NCBI GenBank assembly: GCA_001792895.1
Contig: MARA01000033.1
Location: forward strand, 186,001-250,000
Origin: Lentinus brumalis
Taxonomy: Eukaryota > Basidiomycota > Agaricomycetes > Polyporales > Polyporaceae
Reading direction: 5' to 3'
Length of the DNA stretch: 64,000 nucleotides
The notes beneath the pieces were generated by a model. The model had not been told where the DNA came from, made no database searches, and saw nothing but the letters and a program-made list of their open reading frames with translations. The position numbers were made by a program, and so were the translations under genes. This document shows positions 45,355 to 55,916 of the stretch, one piece after another (position 1 is the stretch's first letter; each line of letters begins with the position of its first letter).

Positions 45355-45612
45355 TTGTCTTCAGAAAGAGACGTCGGAAAACGATGGACAAACGTGCTTA
45401 CCCTCATGTCTGCCGATGTATGCGTAGACGCCCTCGGCCGCTGGGTTCGCGACCAATGGGGTCCTTACGAGCCGGTTCTCAGCAAAGCCCTGCAAGGTTC
45501 CGGCATTACTGTCGACAGCCGCCGGCGATTCGCTACCAGCGGATTCTATACAAGCCTCTCTAGTGGAGAAGTGGTCGCGGTGTACTGGCCACTAACGACG
45601 AGGAACGTTTGA
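45355..45612 (+). CDS. Possible small ORF in the conserved upstream module
   Basis: 85 codons open, with Met at about 45406 giving SADVCVDALGRWVRDQWG, KALQGSGITVDSRRRF and SGEVVAVYW. The corresponding parts of units 1 (43176-43330) and 3 (47225-47345) are broken by stops and shifts. It may be the least-decayed copy of a small gene or exon, or chance. Not recognised. Confidence 0.25.
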   Translation: MSSERDVGKRWTNVLTLMSADVCVDALGRWVRDQWGPYEPVLSKALQGSGITVDSRRRFATSGFYTSLSSGEVVAVYWPLTTRNV

Positions 45613-46095
45613 ACGTCTTTTGGCTTTGTTGTATGTACCTCTGGATCCAGCATGGCGAAGTCCGGGCTAAGTACGATCACATCAATGTATGCCCATCTGC
45701 CCGACGGCGGTCTCACAAGGACGAGAGTCATGACTTACGCGCATTGTTCTGTTTGGATCCGCTGTGAATCGGAGGAACACCTTACGCCGGGCGGGCCGCC
45801 CGCGCAGGGTTTGTATGGCCGTGGGCTGTCATGGTTAGTGCTTGAGCGTCAACACTGACTCGAACTTAGGAGAATAATAGAGTACCTCATGCCGATTGAA
45901 TGCGCCGCTCGTGCGCGCCCGCCAATCGTTATGGAAGATGTGCCAAGAGGGGCCGACCGGTGGAGAGAGTCGAAACGTTTGAGACGGAGCTGGTTCGTGG
46001 TGAGACCGTTGGACGGCATAGCGCGAACCCACCGCATGGGAGAAGTTGTGCAGCAGATCTAGACGAGTATAAGGATCATCAGCGGCATTGGAGGG

Positions 46096-46103
46096 TATAT
46101 ATA
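46096..46103 (+). promoter_or_regulatory. TATA box of secreted-protein copy 2
   Basis: TATATATA, about 85 nt upstream of ATG 46185, in the same conserved context as the other copies. Confidence 0.6.
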
Positions 46104-46184
46104 ACCATAAACCCACCAGGTGATGACCCAGTACTCCCGGCGTTCGCTCACACCAGCGGAGCCTCAACCACAGGGACACACACG

Positions 46185-46613
46185 ATGCGCTTCTCTACCA
46201 CTGCTCTCGCGTACCTCGCCTCCGCCCTCCTGTCGGTGCTCGCCCCGCAGGCGGCGCAGGCTGGCATCACGGCCTTCAGCGGCAGCTCGTGCGATGGCGA
46301 CGTCGGGTTGAACGTCCCCTGCGATGGCTCGTGCCACAAATTCGACGAGCGACACTCCTTCCGCGTACGTATCTTCCCATTGCCCACGGGCAGGGCTGTC
46401 CTTGAGGGTCACTTCACTGACGGCGGCCATGTTCAGGTTGACAGCGGCACGGGCGACCACTGCGTGACGGTGTTCGAAGGCCCCGGCTGCCCTTCAGGCG
46501 GCCCAGGCTTCTTCCTCCCGCATCAGACGGGCCAATGTCAGAACGTGAACACGGGCACAAACGTCCGTTCCTTCACGTGTTCAAAGGACTCTGCCTGCTT
46601 GCAACTAGGCTGA
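46185..46613 (+). CDS. Small eight-cysteine secreted protein, tandem copy 2
   Basis: Exons 46185-46364 and 46437-46613, 118 aa. The signal peptide is identical to copy 1, and the mature part differs at few positions (KFDERHSFR, VFEGPGCPSGGPGFF, FTCSKDSACLQLG). All eight cysteines are kept. The 72-nt intron is a multiple of three and contains no in-frame stop, so retention would add 24 residues between the two halves. The donor and acceptor are nonetheless conserved with copy 1, where the intron is 71 nt and must be removed. Function unknown. Confidence 0.87.
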   Translation: MRFSTTALAYLASALLSVLAPQAAQAGITAFSGSSCDGDVGLNVPCDGSCHKFDERHSFRVRIFPLPTGRAVLEGHFTDGGHVQVDSGTGDHCVTVFEGPGCPSGGPGFFLPHQTGQCQNVNTGTNVRSFTCSKDSACLQLG

Positions 46614-46899
46614 GCGGCGTCCGCTGCGCGATGATGTTGGAGGTTCCATGCAAGGTATGTAAGGGCTCTATCGCAGTGCGACGCCTGGGCTCTGCTCACC
46701 TCCGTCTGTTCAGCTGGTCAGCGAATGATACTAGTACATAGCAGAGACAAATTGATGCGGAAATTGTGCCGAGGATAGAGAAGAGGTGGTCAATGCAATG
46801 TCAGTTTTTGATGGCAACAACCAGCGTGTCGTAGGACGCGATCGTGCGCAGAGGCTTGCATGCGAGCCTGAGTCGGATCTGCGGCGAGCGTGTGGTTAT

Positions 46900-47046
46900 G
46901 TCAGATCGCACACTGGGGATGCTCAAACGATTGTACGCACTGCTTGTCAACCGGAACCGCTCCTCACGCGTCTTCAGGTACTCCATCTCGTCCACAATCT
47001 CCGTAACCATGCCCTGGAGATCGGAAGTTCTAGCAGCACTAACCAT
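46900..47046 (-). pseudogene. Fragment of p24 gene exon 2
   Basis: Minus-strand EIVDEMEYLKTREERF followed by SSAYN is nearly identical to the p24 exon 49461-49331 (VVKEIVDEMEYLKTREERF). The surrounding frame then diverges, and no other p24 exon is present nearby. Confidence 0.8.
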
Positions 47047-47874
47047 ACGTATCTACCCCCTCTAACCCACACCGCAATGGGGTATTGAAAGCGAGGTGCT
47101 AGTAGCGGGAGAATGTGGCGCCTAATGGAGGCTAGAGACAGGACCTACTAAGTATGTTAAATAATTGCGCATGATCTTTCCTTAGAGGCCGCGTCGGAAA
47201 GCAATGAACGAATGTGCTTACCCTGTAGACGAACTCGGCTGCTGGGCTTGCGACCACGTATGAGCCTGCCCAGGTAGTTCTCAGCAAAATCGCAAGGTTT
47301 CGGGATTTACGTCGACAGCCGCCTGCGATCCGATATCAGCGGGTCTTTTGGACGTCTTTGGCTTCGTTCGTACTACATGTCAGCTCTCGGGCGGTCTGTA
47401 GAGCAGGTCGAAGTTCGGAGTACGTACGATCGCTCCAACGTACGCTCATCTGCCCGGTGGCGGTCTCACAAGGACGAGAGTCATACTTCACGCGCATTGT
47501 ACTGTGTACTGTTCGCCGGTTCCGCTGAGAATCGGAGGAACACCCTGCGTTGGGCGGGTCGCCGGGGCAGGGTTAATGTAGCGGCGGGCTGTAAGGATGA
47601 GTGCTTTAGCAACAACACTGACTCGAACTTCAAGAATGTTAGAGTACCTCGGGCGGAATGAGTACGCGGCTCGTGCGCGCCCGCCAAATCTTTGCGGAAG
47701 ATGTGCCAAGAAGAGCTGGCCGGCGGAGAGAGTTGAGGGTGGGAGAAGGGCGCGTCTCGTTCGTGGCGATCAGAGTCATCTGGCGATCCGCTGCAAAGCC
47801 GCCGCTGCAAAGAACTCGGAACAATATGCAGCACTTCTGGACGAGTACAGGACATTTCAGCGGCATCGGGAGAG

Positions 47875-47882
47875 TATATGTA
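47875..47882 (+). promoter_or_regulatory. TATA-like element of secreted-protein copy 3
   Basis: TATATGTA, about 95 nt upstream of ATG 47971. A weaker match than in copies 1 and 2. Confidence 0.5.
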
Positions 47883-47970
47883 TCATGGACCCACCAGGCA
47901 ATAACCCAGCACTCCCTTCGCTCACACCAGCGCACCAGTGCAAGGCCTCCTCATCGACCAGACCAACACC

Positions 47971-48387
47971 ATGCGTTTCTCCACCACCGCTTTCGCCTAC
48001 CTCACCTCTGCACTCCTGTCCGCGCTCGCCCCACAGACGGCGCAGGCTGGCATCACCGCATTCAGCGGCAGCACGTGCGACGGCTCCGCCGGGCTCAATG
48101 TCCCCTGCGATGGCTCGTGCCACAAGTTTGATGACAGACACTCCTTCCGCGTACGTCCTTTCCCGCTGCCCACTGTTCTCGATGTCGACTTCATTGACGG
48201 CCATGTTCAGGTTGACAGTGGCACGGGCGACCACTGCGTGACGGTGTTCGAGGACCCAGGCTGCCCTGAAGACGGCCAGGGTGCCTTCCTTCCGCACCAG
48301 ACGGGTCAATGCCAGAACGTGAACACCGGCACGAACGTCCGGTCCTTTACCTGCGCGAAGGACACCGTCTGCTTGCTCGGAGTCTGA
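47971..48387 (+). CDS. Small eight-cysteine secreted protein, tandem copy 3
   Basis: Exons 47971-48150 and 48211-48387, 118 aa. Signal peptide MRFSTTAFAYLTSALLS; mature part GITAFSGSTCDGSAGLN with the same eight cysteines and the blocks CDGSCHKFDDRHSFR, GDHCVTVFEDPGCPEDG and GQCQNVNTGTNVRSFTC. The intron is 60 nt, in frame and stop-free, so an isoform with 20 extra residues is possible. Somewhat more diverged from copies 1 and 2 than they are from each other. Function unknown. Confidence 0.87.
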   Translation: MRFSTTAFAYLTSALLSALAPQTAQAGITAFSGSTCDGSAGLNVPCDGSCHKFDDRHSFRVRPFPLPTVLDVDFIDGHVQVDSGTGDHCVTVFEDPGCPEDGQGAFLPHQTGQCQNVNTGTNVRSFTCAKDTVCLLGV

Positions 48388-49144
48388 GCTGGGATTCGCT
48401 GAACGACGATGTTCGAATCTGCAGGCAAAAAGGTAAGGTGTTCATCGCAGTGCGGCGCCTGGGCTCTACTCACATCGGTCTGTTCAAGTTGTCGGCAAAA
48501 AACCCCGGTAGTAGATAAGACAGATTGCGGAGAGTGTGCCCATATAGTGAAAGAGGTGGTCAATATGAATATAGTCCTCCCCAGCGAAGTCTGCACGCTA
48601 GAGTGTTGCGAAATGGTCGCCATCGACGTGCTTGCCAGTGCGAACATAGATCCACGCCGTCCACGCAGGTCATGCACGATCCCCTCCGAGGTCTTCGAGG
48701 GCTCCAGTGGGTGCTGCAATACGCCGTCAGTGCCTTACACACCCGGCAAAGGAGGATGCAGTCCGGGCCCGGGCGCAGTGCGAGCCGTTCCTTCTTGCGT
48801 GGTTTCCGGGTCGACGGCGGCGAATGCCCGTGCGTGTGCGGCAGTGGTGTCGGCACCCTCTGGGAGCAGTGGATGCAGGCGGCGGGCCTGGAGAGCAGGT
48901 GTTGCGAGCTCAGAATGAGTTTGGTGTTACGCGGCGCTGATCTGCGCGAAGAGTTTAGGACACGAGGACGCGGCCAGCAGGGACACATACCTATCATCTG
49001 CGGCTACCCAGACCCGGGATTGCGCAAGGTCTTCCACTACGTGTGCGGACTAGGAGGGATACAAGATTTCCCGGAAAGCACACAACAAGGGCAGAGAAGA
49101 AATAAAGATACGATGTGCATTATACCCAATACCCATTACACCCA

Positions 49145-49979
49145 CTAGTCAATGAGATACTTGCGCTTGAAGAACGAGCGCAGGTGGAAGATCTGCCAGA
49201 CCCCTAGCGTTATGAGGGACGCGATCATGAACCAGGCGAAATTTTGCACGCGGGACTGCGTCGAGACTACGGCGAGCGTATGCGTGTCTTAGAGGGGCAT
49301 GCTCAAGATGTCAAGGACGATAGTACGCACTGTTCGTCGCCTGGAACCGCTCCTCACGCGTCTTCAGGTACTCCATCTCATCTACAATCTCCTTCACCAC
49401 ACCCTCGAGTTTCCGCATCTCCGTCTCGAGGCCTGATAGCGATTCCTGGTTGGCGATGGCACTGGTGCAAGAGAATGAGAGTAGGGTAGAAATGGTGAAG
49501 CGGAAGACTCACTTGTAGTCGACTGCATCAGCACCAATGTCGACATCAAGGTCGATTACTCGCGAACGAGGCTTGCCATCGCTCACACCTGGCACGGGTG
49601 TTAAGGTCTCCCACAAAGGAACATACGCGCCATACTCACCCGCTTCGAGGTAGTTGCGGAAGCATACCCCGATGTCCTCCTCCGCATGTGCAGTGATTGC
49701 GAACCGCTTCTCCCCATTGATGTCCTTCTTGTTGAGGTAGACGTTCTTGTGCTCGCTCGAGTCGACTACCTCGATGTCGAGACGCTGACCTTCACCAGGC
49801 CCGACGTTCGCGGTAATGATGACGAGTGCGCCTGGGTGCGCTGCGTTCCATATACATTTGGCTGGAGGGTAGCGGCTTGCTGGAATGGAGAACTTGATCG
49901 CGAATACGGACTGTGAGAGGCAGACAAGCAGGGCCGCGAGGAGAAGTGGGAGGGCTCGGAAGCTCGCGTGAGCAGCCAT
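49145..49979 (-). CDS. p24 family cargo receptor (TMED10/Erv25-like)
   Basis: Type I membrane protein of ER-Golgi COPI/COPII vesicles. Exons 49979-49513, 49461-49331 and 49287-49145 give 246 aa. A signal peptide (LPLLLAALLVCLSQSVFA) precedes a GOLD domain (IKFSIPASRYPPAKCIWN, EHKNVYLNKKDINGEKRF, EEDIGVCFRNYLEAGEYG). Then come a coiled-coil heptad region (EMRKLEGVVKEIVDEMEYL), one membrane segment (FAWFMIASLITLGVWQIF) and a short tail (FFKRKYLID) with the aromatic and basic residues used for coat binding. Pieces of this gene lie inside the tandem units to the left, so it was the right-hand partner of the duplicated block. Confidence 0.93.
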
Positions 49980-50776
49980 ATTACGGAAGACTAGAGTGGA
50001 CGGGTATATGTTCGAGATGAGTCGTGGTCGTCGTGTACGAAAGCGTCGTCGTCGTCGCCCCCGACGTCAAGCAGAAGGCGGATGGTGAACGTGGAAGTGG
50101 GAGCAGCGAGCACGGGCGTCAAGAGTTTGCTGGCAGCGGTCGGCGCTGCTCCGATGTGATTCGTGTTTCTCTTCCACCGTCATCACGAATGTATGCTCGT
50201 TTTCTGGCTTGCTGTGAATTAAGCGTGGATCTCTGAGTATGCGTGCCGGCAGGTCGTTTGGGAATCACTGACTCTCAGACGTGTCAGCACCGTCAGCGAC
50301 GGAGAGTGTATACCAGGGCCACAGATCGAGGACTTCAGCCTGGTCCATGGTGCGCAGGTAAGTTATGTATATATCAGGTCCTGTCGGATTGGTCTTTGAC
50401 CTCAACCTCGCAGAAGACGGACAGTCTTTCGAAGTCAAAATGTCCATTGAGGTCTTATGCAACGGGCCCGTACGCCTTAAGCTGCTGCATAAGCACCCAG
50501 AAGTACTCGCATCTTCTCGTGCACGGTGCCCATCCAGAAGGCATTGCAACCGGGACGAGGCGTAGAATGCGGCGTGCCTCCATTCGAACCCGCATCATCT
50601 GGTCCGTTCGAGCAGCGAACGACCGCACGGGGTCGCTCCACTACGCACGTTCAGTGGTCGAGTTCGTACGCTCTACTTTCCACTTTGGGTGGTGCTGCGG
50701 TAGGTCCTCCGAACTTTACTCGCAGGTATATGTAGCGAAGTATTGCCGAGACCCCCCCTGCTATGACTCCGCACCC
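49980..50776. other. Divergent intergenic region
   Basis: Upstream of the p24 gene (-) and the SET gene (+). A GTCGTC-rich stretch lies at about 50030-50065. Additional 5' exons of the SET gene cannot be excluded, but none is needed for its conserved start. Confidence 0.45.
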
Positions 50777-51857
50777 ATGGCAGACAGTACGCACGTTCCA
50801 CTCTCAGACACGAATCGTTTTGACTGAAGCATGATGTCTAGCTCCCTTCGTCCTAAGGGACATATCCGGGCAGGGGAAGGGACTCTTTGCTACACGCCCT
50901 ATCACCAGAGGCGAACGCGTCCTAGCAGAGGCCCCACTCATCACTCAACGGCAGCCCGTCTCGAATGCGACCATCCTCCTCGCCCTAGCGCGCCTCTCGG
51001 ACACCGACCAACGCCGCTACTTCAACCTTGCGAACGCTTGGGTCGGCCTACTCGCGCCGCCTCTCGGCATATTCAAGACCAACGCGCTCCCCTGCGGCGA
51101 TCATGACCAGAGCCGCGGTCACACCGTTGACACCGCTGCCATCTTTCCTCTCGGATCCAGGTTCAACTCGTCCTGCGAGCCCAACGTCAACAATTACTGG
51201 AATGAGAATATCAACCAAATTACGTTCTGGGCAGTGCGCGACGTCGCTGAAGGAGAGGAGCTGTGTATCTGCTACGGCACGCCGCTAGCTAAGCGTGCGG
51301 ACCGGAGGGCGAGGCTCGAGTCGTCCTTCCGCTTCGTGTGCAATTGCGTAGCTTGTGCACGGGAGGGTGCCGCGTTGAAGGAAAGCGACGACCGGCGGGT
51401 CTCGATCTCCCGCCTGTACGACGAGATAGCGACTTGCGGAAGCAACCCGGCGGTCGGCGTGCGGAAGGTGCGTCCCTTGAACCCTCAGTGTCTCCCGCGA
51501 AGGCTGAATTCGCTTTGTTGCCCGCAGGTCAAATCAGCATTGAAGCTCCTAGAAGCAGAAAATCTGCTCGGTAGTCACGGCGCGTCGTTCTACTACGACG
51601 CATTTCAGTTCTGCATCAGTGCGTGTCTGGATATGCGGATGAAGTACGTCGAAAGAAGATCTAATCATCACGGTCAAATAGGTGTCGCGGATGTGCGCAA
51701 TGCGAAGGCCTGGGTGACGAAGGCCTGGGAAAGATACCGTGTCGAGCGAGGTCCGCAGAGCTCGGACGCAGTGAAGATGGCAGCGTACATGCAGGATACC
51801 CGTGCTCACCCCGCATTTGACCTGTTGCCGAGGAAAAAGTTGGTGGGGCCTGACTGA
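50777..51857 (+). CDS. SET-domain protein
   Basis: Putative protein-lysine methyltransferase of the small fungal SET type. Exons 50777-50786 (MAD plus one base), 50842-51467, 51528-51857, giving 321 aa. The SET core begins FVLRDISGQGKGLFATRPI. It contains the SAM and substrate motif SRFNSSCEPNVNNYW (R-F-N-x-S-C) and the catalytic Tyr block GEELCICYG, followed by a post-SET-like Cys cluster (CNCVAC). The C-terminal helical region (KLLEAENLL ... AWERYRVERG) is typical of fungal SET5/SMYD-like proteins, but there is no MYND finger. A 39-nt in-frame segment starting gtacgt at 51642 may be an additional intron. The ten-base first exon is inferred from its donor and the conserved N-terminus. Confidence 0.82.
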
Positions 51858-51971
51858 CAGAGTCTCAATCTGTGTCGTCGATGTGTGGTGCACGATTACT
51901 AGGCGCTATGATACGTATGCGACAGAACTGAATGGTATCCGTGACATCGTGTGTGTGTAGAATAACTTTCC

Positions 51972-54900
51972 TTAGCTACGCGGTCTCCCTTGCTGGCCCA
52001 CGTTGTTCAAGAACGGTCCCCAATCGTCCCAACTGTGTGCCGGATCGTCAGCACCATTGACGGGAGATGGTTGACAAGATGTCTTACCCGTAGAACGACG
52101 GCGCGGTGGACCACATGTTCAAGGCGTCGTCCATCGCAGGATAGCCGCTTCCAAGTTGCTGCAGTATCGCTCCAGCGTGTGAGGCGTGTTGCGCCTGATA
52201 CGCTGGCGTCTCCACCAACCCGGGATAGACTGGATAATATGGTAGCGAGGGCGGCTGACTGTATCCCAGCGGATCGAGGCCGTACGGTTCATCGAACTGG
52301 TCTCCAGCATCTGCAGGTTCAGGCAGTCGGTGCGGGTCCAGTGGGTGTTGATGTACGGCATGGTGCTCGTACTGAGGGTTCCCGCCGTAAGGCGGCACCG
52401 GCGAGAACTGCTGTGGTGCAGATTGGAACATGCCGGCAATCATCGGCCCCGTATCGTAGGAGGAGGGATACATCTGGCTCAGCTCTTCGGTACGGAGAGG
52501 GAGAACGAACGAGGTTGTGATGTCCGTGGCGTTGTTAGTGACCATGAAGGACGCACAATCGACCCCCGCCATTTCTGGATCATGTTGATAGCATGTCTCA
52601 CCACCGAACTGCGATCCAGCGGGGTATGCAGGGAGTTGCCAATCCGACTCCGTAGACGAAGGGTGCAAGGAGGCGGGCGGGGAAGAACCTGAGGAGTCGT
52701 CCTGTCCATGGTCTGACTCGTTCGCGGAAGGTTGAGCAATCCCGAAGAGTGACAAGATGTCCCTGGTGATGACGATGCTCAGTATGCGCACTCCTGTCCT
52801 ACGGAGTAGCATGACGTACCCCAAGGATTTTGCCCTCGGCGCTCTGAAGGGAGTCGGTAAGCGTGATGATCGCGTAGGATGAAGGCAAGTCGAGTATTGC
52901 TCACTCCTGCTCCACTGCGCGTAGCATTTCCATGCATTTCTGCACCTCCTTAACCTCTGTTTCCAGTGTATGCGAGCGTCCCGCGCCTTTCTCGCTCGAG
53001 ATATGCAATATTATCACCATGGCCGCGAAGAACAGAGTGCCCTACTTGGACTTCAACCTCCTCGCGTCCTGACGAGAGACGTGAAACGGTACGGACCACG
53101 TTCCTGTGAAGCGGAGTGCCTATGCGCCTGTACAGCTCATAGAGGACCCTTATTGCCGACTTCGCCGCGTTCACGCAGATTATGATCGAAGTGAAGGAAA
53201 GAGGCGACTTCCGTTTGCGCTTGTCAATGAATGGGCGATGTACGGCGATCTGGAACAGGTAGAAGTGGCTGAACAGTGTCGCACACTGTTTGAAAAACAG
53301 GCCGTCTTCTCGTTGCGGATCCCATTTGACTTGCTCAGACCATAGAGGTCAATGTTGCTCAAGAATTGGGTGACTCCCGAACTCACGGTGATTTGGGACG
53401 GCATCTACCCATCTGTTCAGCGCCGAATCAAGCTCGGCGACAGTTCGTTCTTCCCATTGCTGGTCCCCGTGGCGGAGCTGAACTCTCGATTTGTTGATCG
53501 CATACTGTTCTCATCATGTCAGTGCAGGTATTGAACGGTTCTCGGCTCCGATCACTCACGACTGTGCGGACTGCGAAAGCGAGAACCTGCATAAGTCGGA
53601 GGTAGCAGATGAAAAAGGACACCTTGGACGGCGTTCCCAGAGGCTGATTGAACGTAGGCTTCCCGCTCGCGTCTGTCCAGTACTCGTCGTCGCATTCTAT
53701 AGGGAGCGGAAGATCCATACTGTCATGCACGGTCAGTCATACGCAACCCAGAGCCTCGAAGCTGCCTACTCTTCGTCATGTATGCTGGCTGGTCTTCCAG
53801 TGGTGAATGCCATTCCCCAGTCTTGCGTCACTAATATCCTGACCGAAGATACCTGGTGAACTCAAGAACCTGAACGACATACAAGACTCTTACCAAAATG
53901 CCCGCTTCAAGAGCTCTCCTTCCACTGAGTGTTCGTCTTCATACCTCTTCTTGCGATGCGCACCCATTTCGACCCCGAGGCGGATCCCGGCCCCAGTAGT
54001 TGCCCAGCATGCGTGCGTTACCGTCGTTCCTTGCAGGTACATGACCATGAGCTGGCACAGCGGTTAGGCCATCACTGCACTGGCAAGGGCAAGGGGCGAC
54101 TCACAACGCGTATCTGCAGATCGTAGACGTCCGGAGGCGCGACCACAGACCTGTACACGTCTTCCACCTGCTGGAACCATTTCCATCCCGGCCAGTTGGA
54201 GGCGCTTGTCCCTGAGCCTAGCGTACGTGCATCACCGCTCCATCGCGCCCCGGTTGCGCAGACAAGGAGAAGCGTAGCACCGAAGCCTCCGGGGCTAAGA
54301 TGGAGCCCTTGCGAGACGCATTGTCGGAAGGTTGGCTCGTGTAGAAGCGGCGAGTAGGCGTTCACTTCGGCGAAGTAAAGGCCGATGAGAGTCTGCATGA
54401 GGTCCGGCGGGGGAAAGTCGTGAAAAGGCGGGATCCTGTCTGGGCAAGTGCCGCTGAGCCACTAGAAGCATCGTCAGCTTGAACGCCACACGATACGAAG
54501 ACGCAAACTTACTCTAAACTCCTCCGACGGTCCGGGACTAGAAGCGAACACTCGTGCTTGGTCCAGACCGGACGATGCCTTCTCCTCCCCGCACATGTTG
54601 TTGAGGTCTTTCGCGGCCCGCAGGAGCACCATGCTGCTGGACTTTCCATGGTAGAGATAGGACGCTGGTTTGAGGGAAACCTTGCCAAACTCTTCGATTA
54701 AGTTCACCTCTTGCAGTTCGCTCTCGTCTTCACTTGGTTCATAGTCTGTCTGATCCCGTATTGGAAGGCCTGCAAGTGGGAAAACACGCTTGCTCTGTGA
54801 CGATTCGGAGACAGTTGAAGGGCTGGGGCGGGAAGGGGTCTCTTGCTCCTCGAGCTCTCTTGCGATATCAATGTCAGGGTTGAGCTATAATGGCGCTGAT

Positions 54901-55421
54901 GAGAGACGGCGACGGTACGTGACGCATGAATATAGGCCTCACTTGCTTGACTAATCGCTCCAGCTTCTGCATGCGAGTCTCCAGAGCATTCACATGACTG
55001 TGTCAGAGCCGACACCAGTTCAAACGTGACCGTATGTGCAGGTCCACGACCACGCTACGTACCTAGAAGGGTAGAAATGTTTCTGTATCACCGTCAGTGT
55101 GCACATCGCAAGGAGGGTCATAAGAGTGCACGCACGTGTAGTGGCTCGACATACGTGCAATCGATCTTCTTATAGATGCATTTCGAGCAGCGATTGTTAG
55201 GCATCTGCGGGCCATTGCCTGCAGAGAGCCTCCGTTAGTGAGGGAGCATGCTAGTGGAAAAGCATAAGACTCACACTTGACTGGCGGCATCATCAGTAAG
55301 GAATCACAACGCCATATGGGCAAAGCCACTCACTTTTCTTGCGTCTGCAGTAGTCGCAAGCCCGAGGATACTTGCGCCTCTTCGACGATGGCGCTGCATT
55401 GTCTTCTTCCGTCGACGACAT
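51972..55421 (-). CDS. Zn2Cys6 fungal transcription factor
   Basis: Nuclear pathway-specific regulator; target genes unknown. Sixteen exons: 55421-55334, 55280-55275, 55218-55136, 55082-55063, 54997-54943, 54884-54513, 54461-54105, 54051-53894, 53838-53770, 53719-53560, 53504-53387, 53329-53100, 53041-52905, 52843-52820, 52762-52088, 52032-51972, giving 870 aa. The zinc cluster is C22-x2-C25-x6-C32-x8-C41-x2-C44-x6-C51. Exon 2, only six bases, supplies Lys31 and parts of Ile30 and Cys32, so it is needed for the zinc finger. A coiled coil follows (HVNALETRMQKLERLVKQ), then the Fungal_trans domain (FHDFPPPDLMQTLIGLYF, LHEPTFRQCV, LPIECDDEYW, VHRPFI) and an unstructured Pro/Gln/Tyr-rich tail ending WDDWGPFLNNV. 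All phases agree. A TATATA element is at 55487-55493. Confidence 0.92.
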
Positions 55422-55916
55422 GCCTTGCGCGTCGCGTGTCAAGAGGATGGATTCGAGTGGGGATTGGAGCCTCACATACGTATAAGTATATATCCCGACC
55501 GCGCCACCGACCGTCGCGGAAAGAAGCCCACTCGGAGCCTCTCAACCCAGTATTGCTGTGCCCGTGCTGTGCCCGCTGGTGGTGCAAATCAACTTTAAGT
55601 ATTTCAGACTCGCGCGCACAAAGATGGTCGTGCCACTTACATACATACTACCCTGATGCGCCTGCGCCCGAAGACACGGGTTAGGCCGCTTCTGTGACGT
55701 GACAGGGATACGCGCTGGACCGTCAGATGTCCGCAGTGCACTTAGCTGGAACGTGTCGTGGTAGAGTATCCCCTGGCGCTGAATCATAGGTGGGGCGGAT
55801 TTGTGTTAAGAAGCCGGCAAGTTGCTCGAGACGAGTACCAGCCATGAGATGAAATTGCGGAGTACTGTCGCCTTGCGTTCGATAACAAGCGACATGACAA
55901 GAAACAGTGCATCAAG
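55422..55916. other. Intergenic between same-strand genes
   Basis: Promoter of the Zn2Cys6 gene, with TATATA at 55487-55493 on the minus strand, and 3' flank of the P450. Nothing else seen. Confidence 0.55.

Larger units (their letters stand above)
45215..47069 (+). repeat. Tandem unit 2
   Basis: Same order as unit 1: AGTAGCGGGA left edge (45257), module 45390-45560, block CACTGACTCGAACTT (45855), TATA box, secreted-protein gene 46185-46613, 3' block around 46685, p24 exon-2 fragment. About 1.85 kb; boundaries by eye. Confidence 0.7.
47070..49144 (+). repeat. Tandem unit 3
   Basis: AGTAGCGGGA left edge (47100), module 47210-47345, block CACTGACTCGAACTT (47619), TATA-like element, secreted-protein gene 47971-48387, 3' block around 48455, then a long stretch (48530-48960) matching 44470-44900 of unit 1. 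It ends against the intact p24 gene. Confidence 0.7.

Noticed and set aside
50243..50827. 194-residue open frame upstream of the SET gene as its N-terminus
   Set aside because: A different frame from the SET exon, and the conserved N-terminus is explained by the ten-base exon at 50777.
53030..53070. Plus-strand peptide VPYLDFNLLAS resembling a fragment of a Fungal_trans protein
   Set aside because: It lies antisense within intron 12 of the minus-strand Zn2Cys6 gene, whose own exons are complete without it; coincidence.
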